This document shows positions 18,501-26,499 of a stretch of DNA of 64,000 bases, one piece after another. Numbering within the stretch: the stretch's first letter is position 1; each line of letters begins with the position of its first letter. The DNA is taken from contig CATJHO010000100.1 of assembly GCA_949740535.1 (NCBI GenBank), positions 1 to 64,000 of the forward strand. The letters are read 5' to 3'. Source of the DNA: an uncultured Lachnospiraceae bacterium. GTDB lineage: Bacteria > Bacillota > Clostridia > Lachnospirales > Lachnospiraceae. Both the position numbers and the translations under genes were made by a program. The notes below the pieces were generated by a model. It saw nothing but the letters and a program-made list of their open reading frames with translations, did not search any database and was not told the origin of the DNA.

Positions 18501-20004
18501 AGGAACTGAATCGTTCTGTCACTGCACCCCGCTCCACCTTTACCGCTCCGATTTCAATGATCCCGTCATGCTCTGCGCTGAAGCCTGTGGTCTCTATATC
18601 AAAAACCACATAAGTCCCTTCCAGACTCTGGCCCCTTGCGTCGACAACAATCTCCTTCATGTCATCAACCAGATAGCCTTCCAAGCCATAGATCACCTTA
18701 AAGGAATCCCCTTTATCCAGACTGTGGCTGGCATCCGGATAGGCCTGCACCACACCGTGATCCGTGACCGCAAGAGCCTTATGTCCCCAGGCCTTGGCCT
18801 GCTTAATCAGATCTTTCACCTCAGAAACCCCATCCATATCGCTCATCTTCGTATGGCAGTGGAGCTCCACCCGCTTCTGCTCATGATTATCCATGCGTGC
18901 CTTTCTAAAATCTGTGGACTTCTTGATTCCCGTCAAAGAGCCTAAGGTCAGCTCATGATCAAACCGATCCATAACGGTCATTCCCTTTATCCGCACAAAC
19001 CCGTTCTTCTTCACCTTCTCCCGGAAATCATTGAGCTCTTCATTTTTCACAAAAAGCTTTGCCCGGATGGTATCTGTATAATCGGTAAGCGTTATGGTGA
19101 CAATGGTCTTTTCTCCCCGTATCTCCCGCTCGTCCAGATTCAGAATCTGTCCCCGGACTGTGACCTCACCCATTTCTCCAATGATCTGGCAGAGCTCTGT
19201 AAGCTCTCCCTCCTCAAATCCACGGCCGTAAAGCAAATCCGGATCCGCCGTGCGGCTGCTGCCTCTGGCCCGCAGCGTGCGCCGGTAAGGATAATCCTCT
19301 TTTCCGAATCCGCCCTTTCTTCCCTTGGCCGTCTTTCCTTCCCCAGCTCCCTTTGCCGGTGCAGACGGCTGGCCTTCGTCTTTCTTCGCCTGCTCTTCTG
19401 AAGTCTCCTGCCCGGTCCGGTACATGCCTTCCACCAGAGCCGATGCCTGCCGTTCTACAAATTCTTCTGTTTTCCTGCGCTTCTTCTGGCGCTCTTCCTC
19501 CCGTTCTGCTAACTCCGCCTCAATCTCCAGCTGCATTCCGCAGCGCTCATTGAATATCTTGTGGAGAATCCTTACCAGCTCGTCTGCGGCCTCCTGCCCC
19601 AGCACGGTTTTCTCCAGAACCAGATGCATACGGTTCTCCTGGGGAAAGGAAAGCTCCGCCCTCCGGAACAGATTGTATTCCAGAATATTATAGGCTTTCA
19701 GTTCAAAGAGAATGCTGTCTTTGTAGAGCTCAAGCACCTTTTGGGGGGTATACTGGCTGGAAAGTTCAAAACGTTCCACAATCTTCAATTCTTTGGAAGC
19801 TTTCCCGAAAATCTGTTTTTTCAATACCTGCTCAAGATGAAAAAGCTGCTCCCGATGGATCAGCTTTCCGCTTACAAGGTACACCTTGATATAAGTTCCC
19901 GCCCGGTTGGAAACCACACGCTCCACCTGCACCTGCTCCAAAAGCTCAGTGAGGCCTTTATCCACATACAGGGGTGGGAATACCTCTGCAAACAATTTTG
20001 ACAT
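15538..20004 (-). CDS. polC: DNA polymerase III alpha subunit, PolC type
   Basis: 1488 residues. Replicative polymerase of low-GC Gram-positive bacteria. Order: N-terminal domains, OB-fold region (about 270-350), PHP domain starting with HCHTKMSDMDG (about 380), interrupted by a DnaQ-type 3'-5' exonuclease with FDIETTGF (about 468) and HRAVDDAGCT (about 608), then polymerase palm with PDIDLNFSGD (about 1007) and a Cys-rich zinc site CPQC...CPEC (about 965-1000). Preceded by ATAGGAG, which directly joins a 112-bp repeat unit; ispG ends inside that unit. Conserved ispG-polC order. Confidence 0.98.
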   Translation of the reverse strand: MSKLFAEVFPPLYVDKGLTELLEQVQVERVVSNRAGTYIKVYLVSGKLIHREQLFHLEQVLKKQIFGKASKELKIVERFELSSQYTPQKVLELYKDSILFELKAYNILEYNLFRRAELSFPQENRMHLVLEKTVLGQEAADELVRILHKIFNERCGMQLEIEAELAEREEERQKKRRKTEEFVERQASALVEGMYRTGQETSEEQAKKDEGQPSAPAKGAGEGKTAKGRKGGFGKEDYPYRRTLRARGSSRTADPDLLYGRGFEEGELTELCQIIGEMGEVTVRGQILNLDEREIRGEKTIVTITLTDYTDTIRAKLFVKNEELNDFREKVKKNGFVRIKGMTVMDRFDHELTLGSLTGIKKSTDFRKARMDNHEQKRVELHCHTKMSDMDGVSEVKDLIKQAKAWGHKALAVTDHGVVQAYPDASHSLDKGDSFKVIYGLEGYLVDDMKEIVVDARGQSLEGTYVVFDIETTGFSAEHDGIIEIGAVKVERGAVTERFSSFVNPHMPIPFKIEKLTGINDEMVLEEPDIQEVLPKFLEFAREAVLVAHNAEFDTSFIRKACERQGLPYEFTVVDTLTLARILLPNLNRFKLDTVAKALNVSLKNHHRAVDDAGCTAEIFVKFVEMLRERDIFDLYAVNQMGSLDAAAVKKLPAYHVIILAKNEIGRVNLYRLVSWSHLDYYAKRPRIPKSVLQKHREGLIIGSACEAGELYQALVRSAPEEEIARLVNFYDYLEIQPLGNNEFMLRGERPVFESREDLIRLNKRIVSLGEQFGKPVAATCDVHFLNPEDEVYRRIIMAGKGFKDADNQAPLYFRTTEEMLAEFEYLGSDKAEEVVITNTNKIADMIEYISPVRPDKCPPVIENSDQTLRDICYEKAHAVYGMDLPKTVTERLEKELNSIISNGFAVMYIIAQKLVWKSNDDGYLVGSRGSVGSSFVATMAGITEVNPLPPHYYCPQCHYSDFESEEVRRYAGAAGCDMPDKNCPECGTPLKKDGFDIPFETFLGFKGDKEPDIDLNFSGDYQSKAHKYTEVIFGTGQTFRAGTIATLADKTAFGYVKNYYEEKGMPKRSCEIERIVQGCVGVRRSTGQHPGGIVVLPHGEEIHSFTPVQHPANDMTTDIITTHFDYHSIDHNLLKLDILGHDDPTMIRMLEDLTGLDAKTIPLDDPGVMSLFKSTEALGITPEDIDGCPLGCLGIPEFGTDFVIQMVVDAKPLSFSDLVRISGLSHGTDVWLNNAQRFIKEGKATISTAICTRDDIMLYLINTGVEPSLSFTIMESVRKGKGLKPEWIEAMKAAGVEDWYIESCTLIKYMFPKAHAAAYVMMAWRIAYCKINYPLAYYAAYFSIRASAFNYELMCQGKERLAYYMADYKRRSDQLTKKEQDTMKDMHIVQEMYARGFEFLPLDIYQAQADRFQIIDGKLMPSLSTIEGMGDKAAEQLCEAAKDGPFLSRDDLRQRSKISKNLVDLMGDLGLLGDMPESNQISLFDLM

Positions 20005-20024
20005 AACTTATGCTCCTATTCAAG

Positions 20025-20136
20025 TTCCGCAGCATTCATTCTGTACATGCATAACAGAAGCATTTCCAGTCACAATCCTTGTGCCTGTAAATTCTTCTAT
20101 GTACTTCATAAATCCTGCTGTTTAGGGCTTTTCAAG
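20025..20136 (-). repeat. intercistronic structured repeat, diverged copy (ispG/polC)
   Basis: 112-bp unit between ispG and polC, bounded on both sides by the box CTGCGGAACTTGAA inside a 20-plus-base direct repeat (AATGAATGCTGCGGAAC). Sequence is far from the other copies but keeps AAACAGCAG, AGAAG..TTTACAG and CTGGAAATGCTTCT at the same positions. Loop arms CACAA/TTGTG make its hairpin the most complete. The ispG stop lies inside it. Confidence 0.75.
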
Positions 20137-21219
20137 TTCCGCAGCATTCATTCCGCGCCCACGCTCTTCTGCCAGCTTTTCCAGTTCTTCCCGCAGGGCC
20201 CCCAGCAGTTCTTCTTCCGGGAGACGCTTCAGAATCTCTCCTTTACGGAACAGAAGACCCACGCCTTTGCCGCCTGCGATGCCCAGATCGGCTTCCTTTG
20301 ACTCTCCCGGTCCGTTTACCACACAGCCCATGACTGCTACCTTTACATCGTCCAGAGGGAAGTTTTCTACCATGGTCTCCACCTGATTCGCCAGTCCGAT
20401 GAGATCGATCTGGGTTCTTCCACAGGTGGGACAGGACACTACCTCGATTCCTCCTTTGCGCAGACCCAGGGTCTTTAAGATCCGGCGGGCGGACTTAATC
20501 TCTTCTATGGGGTCCCCGGTCAGAGATACCCGGATGGTATCTCCGATTCCCTGGTACAAAATAATTCCCAGGCCGGCTGCCGACTTGATATTGCCGGAAT
20601 AAAGGGTGCCTGCCTCCGTAATTCCGACATGCAGGGGATAGTCTGTCTTCTCGGCAATCAGCTCATGGGCTCTGGCGCACATAAGCACATCTGAGGATTT
20701 GATACTGATGACCAGCTGGTCATAGTCCAGATCTTCAATCATATGCACCTTATCCAGCGCGCTTTCCACCAGCCCTTCTGCCGTGACACCGCCGTATTTT
20801 TCCAGCAGTTCTTCCTCCAGGGAGCCGCTGTTAACTCCCACCCGGATGGGAATCCGGCGCTCCTTTGCCACATCCACCACGGCTTTTACTCTGTCTCTTC
20901 CACCGATATTTCCCGGATTGATGCGGATCTTGTCCGCCCCGTGCTCCATAGCCGCAATCGCCATGCGGTAATCAAAGTGGATATCTGCCACCAGAGGAAT
21001 CGTAATCTGCTTTTTGATCTCCGTCAAAGCCTCTGCCGCTTCCATCCCAGGCACGGTACAGCGGATAATCTCACAGCCTGCTGCCGTAAGGCGCTGAATC
21101 TGCTCTACGGTCCCTTTCACATCCTCTGTCTTTGTATTGGTCATGGACTGAATCAGAATGGGGTTTCCCCCTCCAATGACCCGGTCTCCGATTTTGATTG
21201 TCTTTGTGTGTTTTCTCAT
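20122..21219 (-). CDS. ispG: 4-hydroxy-3-methylbut-2-enyl diphosphate synthase (IspG/GcpE)
   Basis: 365 residues. Iron-sulfur enzyme of the non-mevalonate isoprenoid pathway. TIM-barrel start with GGGNPILIQSMTNT near 15-28; cluster ligands in SCPTCGRTQ (about 268-276) and GCVVNGPGE (about 303-311). Start chosen at MRKHTKTIKIG after ATAGGAG, which belongs to the boundary of a repeat unit. The C-terminus AELEKP ends three codons inside another repeat unit; the duplicated flank upstream of polC reads AELE-stop in the same frame, so an older end may have been three residues shorter. Confidence 0.96.
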   Translation of the reverse strand: MRKHTKTIKIGDRVIGGGNPILIQSMTNTKTEDVKGTVEQIQRLTAAGCEIIRCTVPGMEAAEALTEIKKQITIPLVADIHFDYRMAIAAMEHGADKIRINPGNIGGRDRVKAVVDVAKERRIPIRVGVNSGSLEEELLEKYGGVTAEGLVESALDKVHMIEDLDYDQLVISIKSSDVLMCARAHELIAEKTDYPLHVGITEAGTLYSGNIKSAAGLGIILYQGIGDTIRVSLTGDPIEEIKSARRILKTLGLRKGGIEVVSCPTCGRTQIDLIGLANQVETMVENFPLDDVKVAVMGCVVNGPGESKEADLGIAGGKGVGLLFRKGEILKRLPEEELLGALREELEKLAEERGRGMNAAELEKP

Positions 21220-21241
21220 ATCCTGTATTCTCCTATTCCAG

Positions 21242-21351
21242 TCCCGCAGTACCCGTTCCAGCCCCTCCAAAGAAGTATTTCCAGCCGTTCAATACCGTCT
21301 GTAAATCCTTCTGGGACTGTCTCTGGGCTCTGCTGTTAAGTTCTATTCCAG
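21242..21351 (-). repeat. intercistronic structured repeat, copy 1 of tandem pair (ftsW/ispG)
   Basis: 110-bp unit directly left of an identical-length unit, next to the ispG ribosome binding site. Coding-strand landmarks: AACAGCAG, CAGTCCC, AGAAGGATTTACAG, CTGGAAATACTTCT, GGGGCTGG, ending CTGCGGGACTGGAATAGGAG. AGAAG/CTTCT and CAG/CTG arms pair. About 90 percent identical to the neighbouring unit. Confidence 0.9.
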
Positions 21352-21461
21352 TTCCGCACAACCCGTTCCAGCCCCTCCGCAGAAGCATTTCCAGCCGTTC
21401 AATACCGTCTGCAAATCCTTCTGGGGCTGTCTCTGGGCTCTGCTGTTAAGTTCTGTTCCAG
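21352..21461 (-). repeat. intercistronic structured repeat, copy 2 of tandem pair (ftsW/ispG)
   Basis: Second 110-bp unit, followed by a further partial flank (CTGCGGAACTGGAA) beside the ftsW stop, giving three flank boxes for two cores. Landmarks AGAAGGATTTGCAG and CTGGAAATGCTTCT; CAGCCCC pairs with GGGGCTG five bases beyond CTTCT. Confidence 0.9.
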
Positions 21462-21476
21462 TTCCGCAGTACCCTG

Positions 21477-22679
21477 TTACTCCAGGCGCTGCTCCCGGTA
21501 CTCCTGCTCCCGCTTGAAGCGTCCCCATTTTTCCACATTCAGCACCATGCCCAGCTCAATCAGCAGAAACACAGTCGCCGTTCCTCCGTAGCTGAAGAAA
21601 GGCAGAGTTACACCGGTGGTGGGAAAGAGCCTCGTTACAACCAGCAGGTTCAATACCGCCTGCAGGGCCACATGGGAGAATACTCCGATGGCCAGCAGCC
21701 GTCCAAACAGGTCCTCTGCTGTCTGGGCAATCGTGTATAATTGATACAGAAGATAGATAAACAGCAGAATCACCAGTCCGGCCCCGAAGATCCCCAGCTC
21801 CTCACAGATAATGGCAAAAATCATGTCATTGAAGGGCTCCGGAATCCGAAGCTTCTGGATGCTGTTGCCTAACCCCTTGCCCATAAGCCCCCCGGAGCCA
21901 ATGGCATAGACTCCCTGCAGAGACTGATAGGCCTTGTCCGACTCGTACTCATAAGGCTTCAGCCAGGCCACAATCCGGGCAATACGGAAAGGCGAGTCTT
22001 CATCTGTCTCCGGCATATGCAGGGTATAATAAATAACCCCCGCTGCAATCACAGCCACAATCAGCCCCATAATCAGAAAGGGATAGTATTTGGGATGTAC
22101 CATGAACACCATCAGGAAACTGATGCCAAACACAATCACTGCGGTGCTCATGTTATTGCTGAGCTTCAAAATCATCAACGCAACCACTGCCGTGGGCGTC
22201 ATCACCTTCAGCAGAATCTTCCACTGGGTAAGGCTGTGGGCATATTTGCAGATAAAGGCAGCAGAGAAAATAATCATAGCCACCTTCACCGGTTCCGCCA
22301 CCTGAAACTGTCCAACCCCTGGTACCTTCAGCCAGCGTGTCGCACCCTTTACGGTTACTCCCAGGCCTGGCACCTTCAGAAGCAGAATCAGAATTACCGC
22401 TCCTGCCAGGCCCACCAGAGCAAAATAGCGCCATTTATGGTAATCAATGTTGGCCACAACCAGCATCACTCCTACTCCCAGAATGCTGTATTTTGCCTGA
22501 CTCTTCAAGAGAAATGTCGGGTCATAGTTGTATGCCTCTGACATACTGGCCGTATAATAGCTGGAGCTGTAAATCATAATCAGCCCGAATACAATCAAAA
22601 AAATAACTGCCACGATGAGATTCATATCGTAGCTTAACAGATAGGAACGGAGATTCCACCGTTTCCGTTTCTTTGCCAT
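21477..22679 (-). CDS. SEDS peptidoglycan polymerase (FtsW/RodA/SpoVE family)
   Basis: 400 residues with about ten membrane helices. Glycosyltransferase that polymerises lipid II with a partner class B penicillin-binding protein. Visible motifs: GATRWLKVPGVGQFQVAEPVK near 110-130, SLQGVYAIGSGGLMGKGLGNS near 255-275, and TGVTLPFFSYGGTA near 360-373. These fit FtsW/SpoVE slightly better than RodA. Start at MAKKRKRWN after GGAGG; eight upstream residues in the frame are probably not translated. Its stop is 15 bp from the repeat pair preceding ispG. Confidence 0.9.
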   Translation of the reverse strand: MAKKRKRWNLRSYLLSYDMNLIVAVIFLIVFGLIMIYSSSYYTASMSEAYNYDPTFLLKSQAKYSILGVGVMLVVANIDYHKWRYFALVGLAGAVILILLLKVPGLGVTVKGATRWLKVPGVGQFQVAEPVKVAMIIFSAAFICKYAHSLTQWKILLKVMTPTAVVALMILKLSNNMSTAVIVFGISFLMVFMVHPKYYPFLIMGLIVAVIAAGVIYYTLHMPETDEDSPFRIARIVAWLKPYEYESDKAYQSLQGVYAIGSGGLMGKGLGNSIQKLRIPEPFNDMIFAIICEELGIFGAGLVILLFIYLLYQLYTIAQTAEDLFGRLLAIGVFSHVALQAVLNLLVVTRLFPTTGVTLPFFSYGGTATVFLLIELGMVLNVEKWGRFKREQEYREQRLE

Positions 22680-22801
22680 GCAGTTCCTCCCATATCCTCT
22701 CAACCGCCAATCTCTTTGACGCTCAACTATGATTCATTATACGTTTTTCCGCTGCCACTTGCAAGAAGGGGAGCAGACTTTCTTAAAAATATCGGGATCA
22801 A

Positions 22802-22846
22802 TAAAACAGGACTGCTGCAAATCCCGTTCTCATTTGCAGCAGTCCC
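22802..22846 (-). terminator. terminator after ilvE
   Basis: GGACTGCTGCAAAT pairs perfectly with ATTTGCAGCAGTCC around a 9-base loop; read leftward it is followed by TGTTTTAT. Lies 63 bp past the ilvE stop and upstream of the FtsW/RodA gene. Confidence 0.85.
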
Positions 22847-22875
22847 GTTCTTTCCAGGGTCTTTCGTTATACGCT

Positions 22876-22903
22876 CACTGTCCTCTTGTCCGTTGAGGGC
22901 AGT
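22876..22903. repeat. short palindromic motif (CCTC..GGACAAGAGG type)
   Basis: Coding strand reads CTGCCCTCAACGGACAAGAG followed by GACAG; outer ACTG/CAGT and CCTC/GAGG arms pair. Shares CCCTCANNGGACAAGAG with the longer palindrome at 28372. Sits just past the ilvE stop. Confidence 0.5.
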
Positions 22904-22908
22904 CTAAC

Positions 22909-23979
22909 TTATTTTACTTCCACGGTCCATCCGAAGGTATCTTCCACTCTGCCAAGCTGGATACCGGTTACTGTATCATAGAGCCGCTGGCTCAGCTCTC
23001 CGATTCCGCCGTCCCCAATCTGGAATACCTCATCCTCATAGCGCAGATGTCCCACCGGGGAAATGACTGCCGCCGTACCGGACCCCCATACTTCTTCCAG
23101 GGCACCCGTTCTGGCTGCCTTCTCCAGCTCCTCCACAGAAACCTTCCGCTCTTCCACCGGAATCCCCCAGGACTTACACAGCTCCACGCAGGTCCTTCTT
23201 GTTACACCAGGAAGAATGCTTCCATTCAGCTGAGGTGTCACCACGGTTCCATCGATCTTAAAGAAGATGTTCATAGCGCCTACTTCTTCGATGTATTTAC
23301 GCTCCACGCCGTCCAGCCAGAGCACCTGGGAATACCCCTCCTCATGAGCTTTCATCTGCGCTGCCAGAGAAGCTGCATAATTACCGCCAGTCTTGGCCTC
23401 GCCAATGCCGCCGCGGACTGCGCGCACATACTCATCCTCAATCCAGATCTTTACCGGATCAAGGCCCTCCGGATAGTAAGCGCCTACCGGCGAAAGAATA
23501 ATCATAAACTTATAGGTATAAGAAGGCCGCACGCCCAGGAAGGGATCGGTTGCAATTACAAAGGGACGGATGTACAGGGAAGTTCCTTCCTTGGCGGGAA
23601 TCCATGCCTGCTCTGCCCGCACCAATTCCTTCATTGCCTGCAGAAAATCCTCCGCCTGAATCTCCGGAATCATCAGACGGCGGTTAGAGTTGTTGGCACG
23701 TTCAATATTCTTATCCGGACGGAACATAAGGATTCTGCCGTCATCCGTCTTGTATGCCTTCAGGCCCTCGAACATTTCCTGTCCATAATGGAAAACCATA
23801 GCGGAAGGCTCCAAGCTGATGGGCGCATAGGGCTCAATTCTGGGATCATGCCAGCCCTTTCCTTCCGTATAATCCATAACAAACATATGATCTGTAAAAA
23901 TAGTACCGAACACCAGTGGATTCTCAGGACCGGGAATGGGTTTTGGATTGTCGGTTTTGATAAATTTGATGTCTAACAT
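22909..23979 (-). CDS. ilvE: branched-chain amino acid aminotransferase
   Basis: 356 residues, class IV PLP aminotransferase of the long Gram-positive type. Interconverts Val/Leu/Ile and their keto acids. HYGQEMFEGLKAYK near 64-77, EAKTGGNYAASL with the PLP lysine near 196, and LPGVTRRTCVEL near 255. ATG follows GGGGAGAG. Leader of about 130 bases with a promoter-like pair upstream; no T-box sequence is visible. Single-gene unit with its own terminator. Confidence 0.96.
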   Translation of the reverse strand: MLDIKFIKTDNPKPIPGPENPLVFGTIFTDHMFVMDYTEGKGWHDPRIEPYAPISLEPSAMVFHYGQEMFEGLKAYKTDDGRILMFRPDKNIERANNSNRRLMIPEIQAEDFLQAMKELVRAEQAWIPAKEGTSLYIRPFVIATDPFLGVRPSYTYKFMIILSPVGAYYPEGLDPVKIWIEDEYVRAVRGGIGEAKTGGNYAASLAAQMKAHEEGYSQVLWLDGVERKYIEEVGAMNIFFKIDGTVVTPQLNGSILPGVTRRTCVELCKSWGIPVEERKVSVEELEKAARTGALEEVWGSGTAAVISPVGHLRYEDEVFQIGDGGIGELSQRLYDTVTGIQLGRVEDTFGWTVEVK

Positions 23980-24108
23980 AACATCTCTCCCCTTTGTCTG
24001 TTTTTTGATGAATCAGCGCAGCGGCCGCATCTTCCTGCATGACCTTTGACCATACAAGAAGCATCGGATGTCCATCCAAGCTGAAAACCGATATTTAAAC
24101 TGTTATCA

Positions 24109-24136
24109 TTATTATACTTTTTGAAATTGATGTCAA
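24109..24136 (-). promoter_or_regulatory. probable ilvE promoter
   Basis: TTGACA at 24131-24136, followed leftward by an AT-rich region with TATAAT (14-base spacing, short) or TAATAA (16-base spacing). About 130 bases before the ilvE start. Confidence 0.55.
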
Positions 24137-24215
24137 TCTTTTTTTGCACAACCTTTCAGCCGGAAAGATACGGCTCTGCCAGGGCACAGGCTGAACGCCG
24201 GGTAAAACATCTGCT

Positions 24216-24719
24216 TCAATTCTTCTGCGCACTGTCATTTACATATCTCACAAACTCAAACTCCAGATCATAATAAGTCTTTTCCCCGCTCGCCGCCTCC
24301 ACATGCCACTCTGGCATCTGGTCCAGATTGGGGAAATACACATCCGCCTCATAAGCGTAATCAATCTTCGTGATATGGGCCGTCTGGCAGAAAGGCAGGA
24401 ACTGCTGGTAAATGCTGGCGCCTCCAATGATATAAATGTCTTCGGAAGGATACTTTTTAAGCTCCTCAAGAACCTCTTCCAGAGTGTGGAACACCAGCGC
24501 CCCCTTCACCTGATAATCCGGATTGGCTGTCAGTACAATATTGGTCCGGTTTTTTAAAGGCATTTTGTTTGGAAAGCTCTCCAGAGTCTTCCGGCCCATA
24601 ACCACTGCCTTTCCCGTGGTCTCTGTCCGAAAGAACTTCATATCTTCGGGAATACTGACCAGAAGACGGTTCTTCAGGCCGATACCCCAGTTTTTATCTA
24701 CAGCTGCAATCAAATTCAT
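24216..24719 (-). CDS. folA: dihydrofolate reductase
   Basis: 167 residues. Reduces dihydrofolate with NADPH. MNLIAAVDKNWGIG, then IPEDMKFFRTETTGKAVVMGRKTLESFP (split across 25-52), and YIIGGASIYQQFLP near 97-110. Start set at MNLIAAV with GGAG six bases upstream; an ATG 12 bp earlier has a GGGGG box. Follows thyA by 68 bp, the normal pairing because thymidylate synthase oxidises the folate that this enzyme recycles. Confidence 0.95.
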   Translation of the reverse strand: MNLIAAVDKNWGIGLKNRLLVSIPEDMKFFRTETTGKAVVMGRKTLESFPNKMPLKNRTNIVLTANPDYQVKGALVFHTLEEVLEELKKYPSEDIYIIGGASIYQQFLPFCQTAHITKIDYAYEADVYFPNLDQMPEWHVEAASGEKTYYDLEFEFVRYVNDSAQKN

Positions 24720-24787
24720 ACGATACTCCATTCCAGTCCCCCAAAGGAGGATGCCATTCATAACAACTTTGTTTCCGTTTCAAAATT

Positions 24788-25636
24788 TTAAACCGCCACA
24801 GGAATATTCTTTATCTGCGGACCTGTCTCATAATCCTCCACCAAAAGATCTGCTGTGGTAAAAGCGTAGAAATCCCGGATTTCCGGATTCAACGATACCC
24901 TGGGCGCCGGATAGACAGGACGGGAAATCAATTCCTCCACAATCTCCACGTGACGGTCATAAATATGAGCGTCCGCAATCACATGGACCAGTTCTCCTGG
25001 CAGCATACCGCAGGACTGGGCAGTCATCATCAGCAGGATGGCATACTGGCATACATTCCAGTTATTAGCCGTCAGCACATCCTGGGAACGCTGGTTCAGC
25101 ACCATATTCAAAACCAGCTTCTCCTCCCCCGGTCTTTTGGTCACATTGTAGGTAGCGCTGTAAGCGCAGGGATAGAGATTCATCTCGCCAAGATCCGCAA
25201 ACACATAGGTGTTGGTCATAATTCTGCGGCTGTAGGGATTGTTCTTCAGGTCAAAAAGCACCCGGTCCATCTGATCCATCATTCCCTCTTTGTAACGGCT
25301 TTTCACACCAATCTGATAGCCGTAAGCCTTCCCGATGGAGCCGGACTCATCCGCCCACTCATCCCAGATACTGCTGTTCAAATCATGTATATTGTTGGAT
25401 TTCTTCTGATAAATCCACAAAATCTCATCCATACAGCTCTTAAGAGCCGTCCGCCGAAGAGTCAGCGCCGGAAATTCTCTGGACAAATCATAACGGTTTA
25501 CCACGCCGAACCGCTTGATGGTATAAGCGAAGCTGCCATCCTCCCATTTGGGCCGTACCTTCTCCCCTTCTGTACTTGTCCCGTTCTTCAAAATATCACG
25601 GCACATGTCAATAAACAGCGTATCTGCATAGCTCAT
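24788..25636 (-). CDS. thyA: thymidylate synthase
   Basis: 282 residues. Methylates dUMP using methylenetetrahydrofolate. Catalytic Cys in LYPCAYS (about 157), where the common form has PCHxxxQ; dUMP-binding QRSQDVL near 182-188; ADAHIYDRH near 220. This divergent ThyA type occurs in some Clostridia and phages. ATG follows AAAGGAG. Upstream of folA in a likely two-gene unit. Confidence 0.94.
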   Translation of the reverse strand: MSYADTLFIDMCRDILKNGTSTEGEKVRPKWEDGSFAYTIKRFGVVNRYDLSREFPALTLRRTALKSCMDEILWIYQKKSNNIHDLNSSIWDEWADESGSIGKAYGYQIGVKSRYKEGMMDQMDRVLFDLKNNPYSRRIMTNTYVFADLGEMNLYPCAYSATYNVTKRPGEEKLVLNMVLNQRSQDVLTANNWNVCQYAILLMMTAQSCGMLPGELVHVIADAHIYDRHVEIVEELISRPVYPAPRVSLNPEIRDFYAFTTADLLVEDYETGPQIKNIPVAV

Positions 25637-25703
25637 CTCTTTTCTCCTTTAGATTTTATTCCTCTGTGCTGCCCGGCAGCTATTTCCGCTGATATAAGAT
25701 ACA

Positions 25704-25725
25704 GCGCAGAAGCTGTGTTCTGCGC
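25704..25725 (-). terminator. hairpin after polyferredoxin gene
   Basis: GCGCAGAA pairs perfectly with TTCTGCGC around a 6-base loop, 44 bp past the ferredoxin stop; the leftward tail TGTATCTTAT is only moderately T-rich. Confidence 0.5.
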
Positions 25726-25768
25726 CGCTTTATCCTGGCTGTATTATGTATCCCGTAATTTCTGTGTA

Positions 25769-26152
25769 CTAACCCTCTACAACCTCCAGCACGTCCATGG
25801 GACAGGCCTTGGCACAGATACCGCAGGCGATACACTTGGACGCTGTGGGAGCGCTTTCTGCTTTTACCATCAGACCAAAAGGACAGGCCTCCACACATTT
25901 GCCACATCCGGTACAGAGCTTCTTGTTTACCATATACACGCCCTTGGCATTCTGGGTGATAGCTCCGGCTTCGCAGGTCTCCGCGCACTTCCCGCACTGG
26001 GGACAGGCCATGGGACGTACACTCTTCTTCTCTACGATCTGAAGACAGGCCTTATCCGGATCAAATTCTTTATAAAATGCCTCGGAACATGCCCTGACAC
26101 ACTCCAGACATGCCATACAGGTAGAGCCTTTTTTCATCATTAATTTCTTCAT
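25769..26152 (-). CDS. polyferredoxin with four [4Fe-4S] motifs
   Basis: 127 residues. Four CxxCxxCxxxC motifs: Cys 12/15/18/22, 50/53/56/60, 80/83/86/90 and 107/110/113/117, enough for four clusters. Electron carrier; its partners cannot be told, and no oxidoreductase gene is adjacent. The second and third motifs are followed by Glu and Pro respectively, so cluster potentials may differ. ATG follows GGAGG. Monocistronic between thyA and the tRNA-Gly unit. Confidence 0.9.
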   Translation of the reverse strand: MKKLMMKKGSTCMACLECVRACSEAFYKEFDPDKACLQIVEKKSVRPMACPQCGKCAETCEAGAITQNAKGVYMVNKKLCTGCGKCVEACPFGLMVKAESAPTASKCIACGICAKACPMDVLEVVEG

Positions 26153-26316
26153 GGTTCATTTCCTCCGTTGTCCGTATCTCTGTAATCTTTATTTTCTCTG
26201 CTGGCGTTCCAAGGTTCCCGGCCTTTTATCCGCCATCTGCTGTTGTCTCTTAGTGTACCATTATTACAGCAATTTCTCAACCCAAATTTTCACCCAAACT
26301 TTTTTCAAAAAAAGTG

Positions 26317-26345
26317 TTGACAAATGAGGCGGTTTATTGTATTAT
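26317..26345 (+). promoter_or_regulatory. sigma-A promoter of tRNA-Gly
   Basis: TTGACA at 26317-26322, 17-base spacer, TATTAT at 26340-26345; 37 bases before the tRNA. Confidence 0.85.
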
Positions 26346-26382
26346 CAATCATGTCGCTGGTACAAAACACCAGAAAGAAGAT

Positions 26383-26455
26383 GCGATAGTGGCGTAGTTG
26401 GTAACGCGCGACCTTGCCAAGGTCGAGACCGCGGGTTCGAGCCCCGTCTATCGCT
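26383..26455 (+). tRNA. tRNA-Gly (anticodon GCC)
   Basis: Acceptor arms GCGATAG/CTATCGC, anticodon stem CGACC/GGTCG with loop TTGCCAA giving anticodon GCC, T-arm GCGGG-TTCGAGC-CCCGT type. No CCA is encoded. Own promoter and terminator. Confidence 0.95.
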
Positions 26456-26467
26456 CTCACAGATAAG

Positions 26468-26499
26468 ACCTTCAAGTCCATGTGGTTTGAAGGTTTTTT
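26468..26499 (+). terminator. terminator of tRNA-Gly
   Basis: ACCTTCAA pairs with TTGAAGGT and is followed directly by a run of T. Confidence 0.9.

Noticed and set aside
21343..21528. Small leftward frame with QPQKDLQTVLNGWKCF
   Set aside because: It is a translation of the 110-bp repeat; changes between copies break the peptide but keep the hairpin, and it lacks a ribosome binding site.
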